Shown piece after piece: positions 63,904 to 64,000 of a DNA stretch of 64,000 nt (within the stretch, counting starts at the first letter, position 1; each line of letters opens with the position of its first letter). The stretch lies in NCBI RefSeq assembly GCF_002028545.1, contig NZ_MWPQ01000001.1, forward strand, positions 35,664 to 99,663. The letters are read 5' to 3'. Origin of the DNA: Nitrobacter vulgaris (GTDB taxonomy: Bacteria; Pseudomonadota; Alphaproteobacteria; Rhizobiales; Xanthobacteraceae). The position numbers and the translations under genes are program-made. Under the pieces are notes generated by a model that saw only the letters and a program-made list of their open reading frames with translations, made no database searches and was not told the origin of the DNA.

Positions 63904-64000
63904 GGGTCCGGACTCATAACCAGTAACTGACCAGCGCAGCGATGCAGACGGCTGCGAGGAAATTGATTGCGAGACGATCATATCTGGTGGCGATGCGGCG
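63904..64000 (-). mobile_element. End of an IS5-family insertion sequence (partial)
   Basis: Terminal sequence GGGTCCGGACTC begins at 63904 beside CTAG (63901-63904), a plausible target site for this family. The element continues beyond the right edge of the window, so the other terminus and the target duplication cannot be checked. Confidence 0.75.
63914..64000 (-). CDS. IS5-family transposase, C-terminal end (partial)
   Basis: Read on the minus strand from the window edge, the frame gives RRIATRYDRLAINFLAAVCI then AALVSYWL and TGA at 63916-63914. The RRIATRYDRLA...NFLAAV pattern is the standard C-terminus of IS5/IS427-group DDE transposases (or the second ORF of a two-frame version). Only 28 codons are visible. 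Confidence 0.85.
   Translation of the reverse strand, partial: RRIATRYDRLAINFLAAVCIAALVSYWL

Overview
The window looks like a core chromosomal segment of an alphaproteobacterium of the order Hyphomicrobiales, most likely Nitrobacteraceae (the Bradyrhizobium / Rhodopseudomonas / Nitrobacter / Afipia group). The evidence is an Irr regulator with a haem regulatory motif next to fabA-fabB-fabI, a DivL-type tyrosine pseudo-kinase, AddAB instead of RecBCD, a trpF-trpB-trpA-accD-folC run, a TsaE-AmgK fusion followed by MurU, two tandem glnK-amtB pairs, and palindromic repeats between genes. The species cannot be named from this.

Layout. 1-5.1 kb: the katG 3' end, a glutathione transferase, fabA-fabB-fabI on the minus strand, and divergent irr. 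5.2-10.9 kb: an SH3-domain exported protein, a D-2-hydroxyacid dehydrogenase, a MoeB/ThiF enzyme, an exported peptidoglycan-binding protein with a degenerate trypsin-like domain, mutM and a glyoxalase-fold protein. 11-15.3 kb: the plus-strand run ubiE-ubiB-coaBC-dut, in which coaBC carries an N-terminal antitoxin-like ribbon-helix-helix segment. 15.4-21.5 kb: a small exported protein, divL, tsaE-amgK, a PilZ protein and murU. 21.5-28.6 kb: addB-addA and trxA with a clear terminator. 28.8-39 kb, all minus: folC, accD, trpA, trpB, trpF, lapA-like, ihfB, sppA, an EI24/CysZ-like membrane protein, a redoxin and a YiiX-like cysteine hydrolase. 39.3-41.4 kb: a Tat-exported amine oxidase overlapping a Dph6-like PP-loop protein. 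41.5-47.2 kb, minus: infC (AUU start), rpmI, rplT, a DinB-fold protein, pheS, pheT. 47.4-52.4 kb: an alpha/beta hydrolase, a DUF2235 membrane protein and a four-PAS protein without an output domain. 52.9-55.5 kb: tRNA-Gly(GCC), cnoX, a LON-domain protein and a Trm112-like protein. 55.6-59.4 kb, minus: glnK2-amtB2 and then glnK1-amtB1, where glnK1 is broken by three lesions. 59.7-62.9 kb: a GYF-domain membrane protein, tesB and a UbiH/UbiF-family hydroxylase. 62.9-64 kb: a candidate structured small RNA, a DUF3800 gene cut off at its 5' end, and the end of an IS5-family element.

Most genes are housekeeping: fatty acid, tryptophan, ubiquinone, CoA, folate, peptidoglycan recycling, recombination and translation. 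They sit in tight operons with 4-base ATGA/GTGA overlaps. I see no prophage, CRISPR array, secretion system or biosynthetic cluster. The points most worth following are the antitoxin-CoaBC fusion, the glnK1 pseudogene beside an intact amtB1, the candidate RNA at 63.07-63.17 kb, the terminator in the rpmI leader, and the IS-truncated DUF3800 gene.
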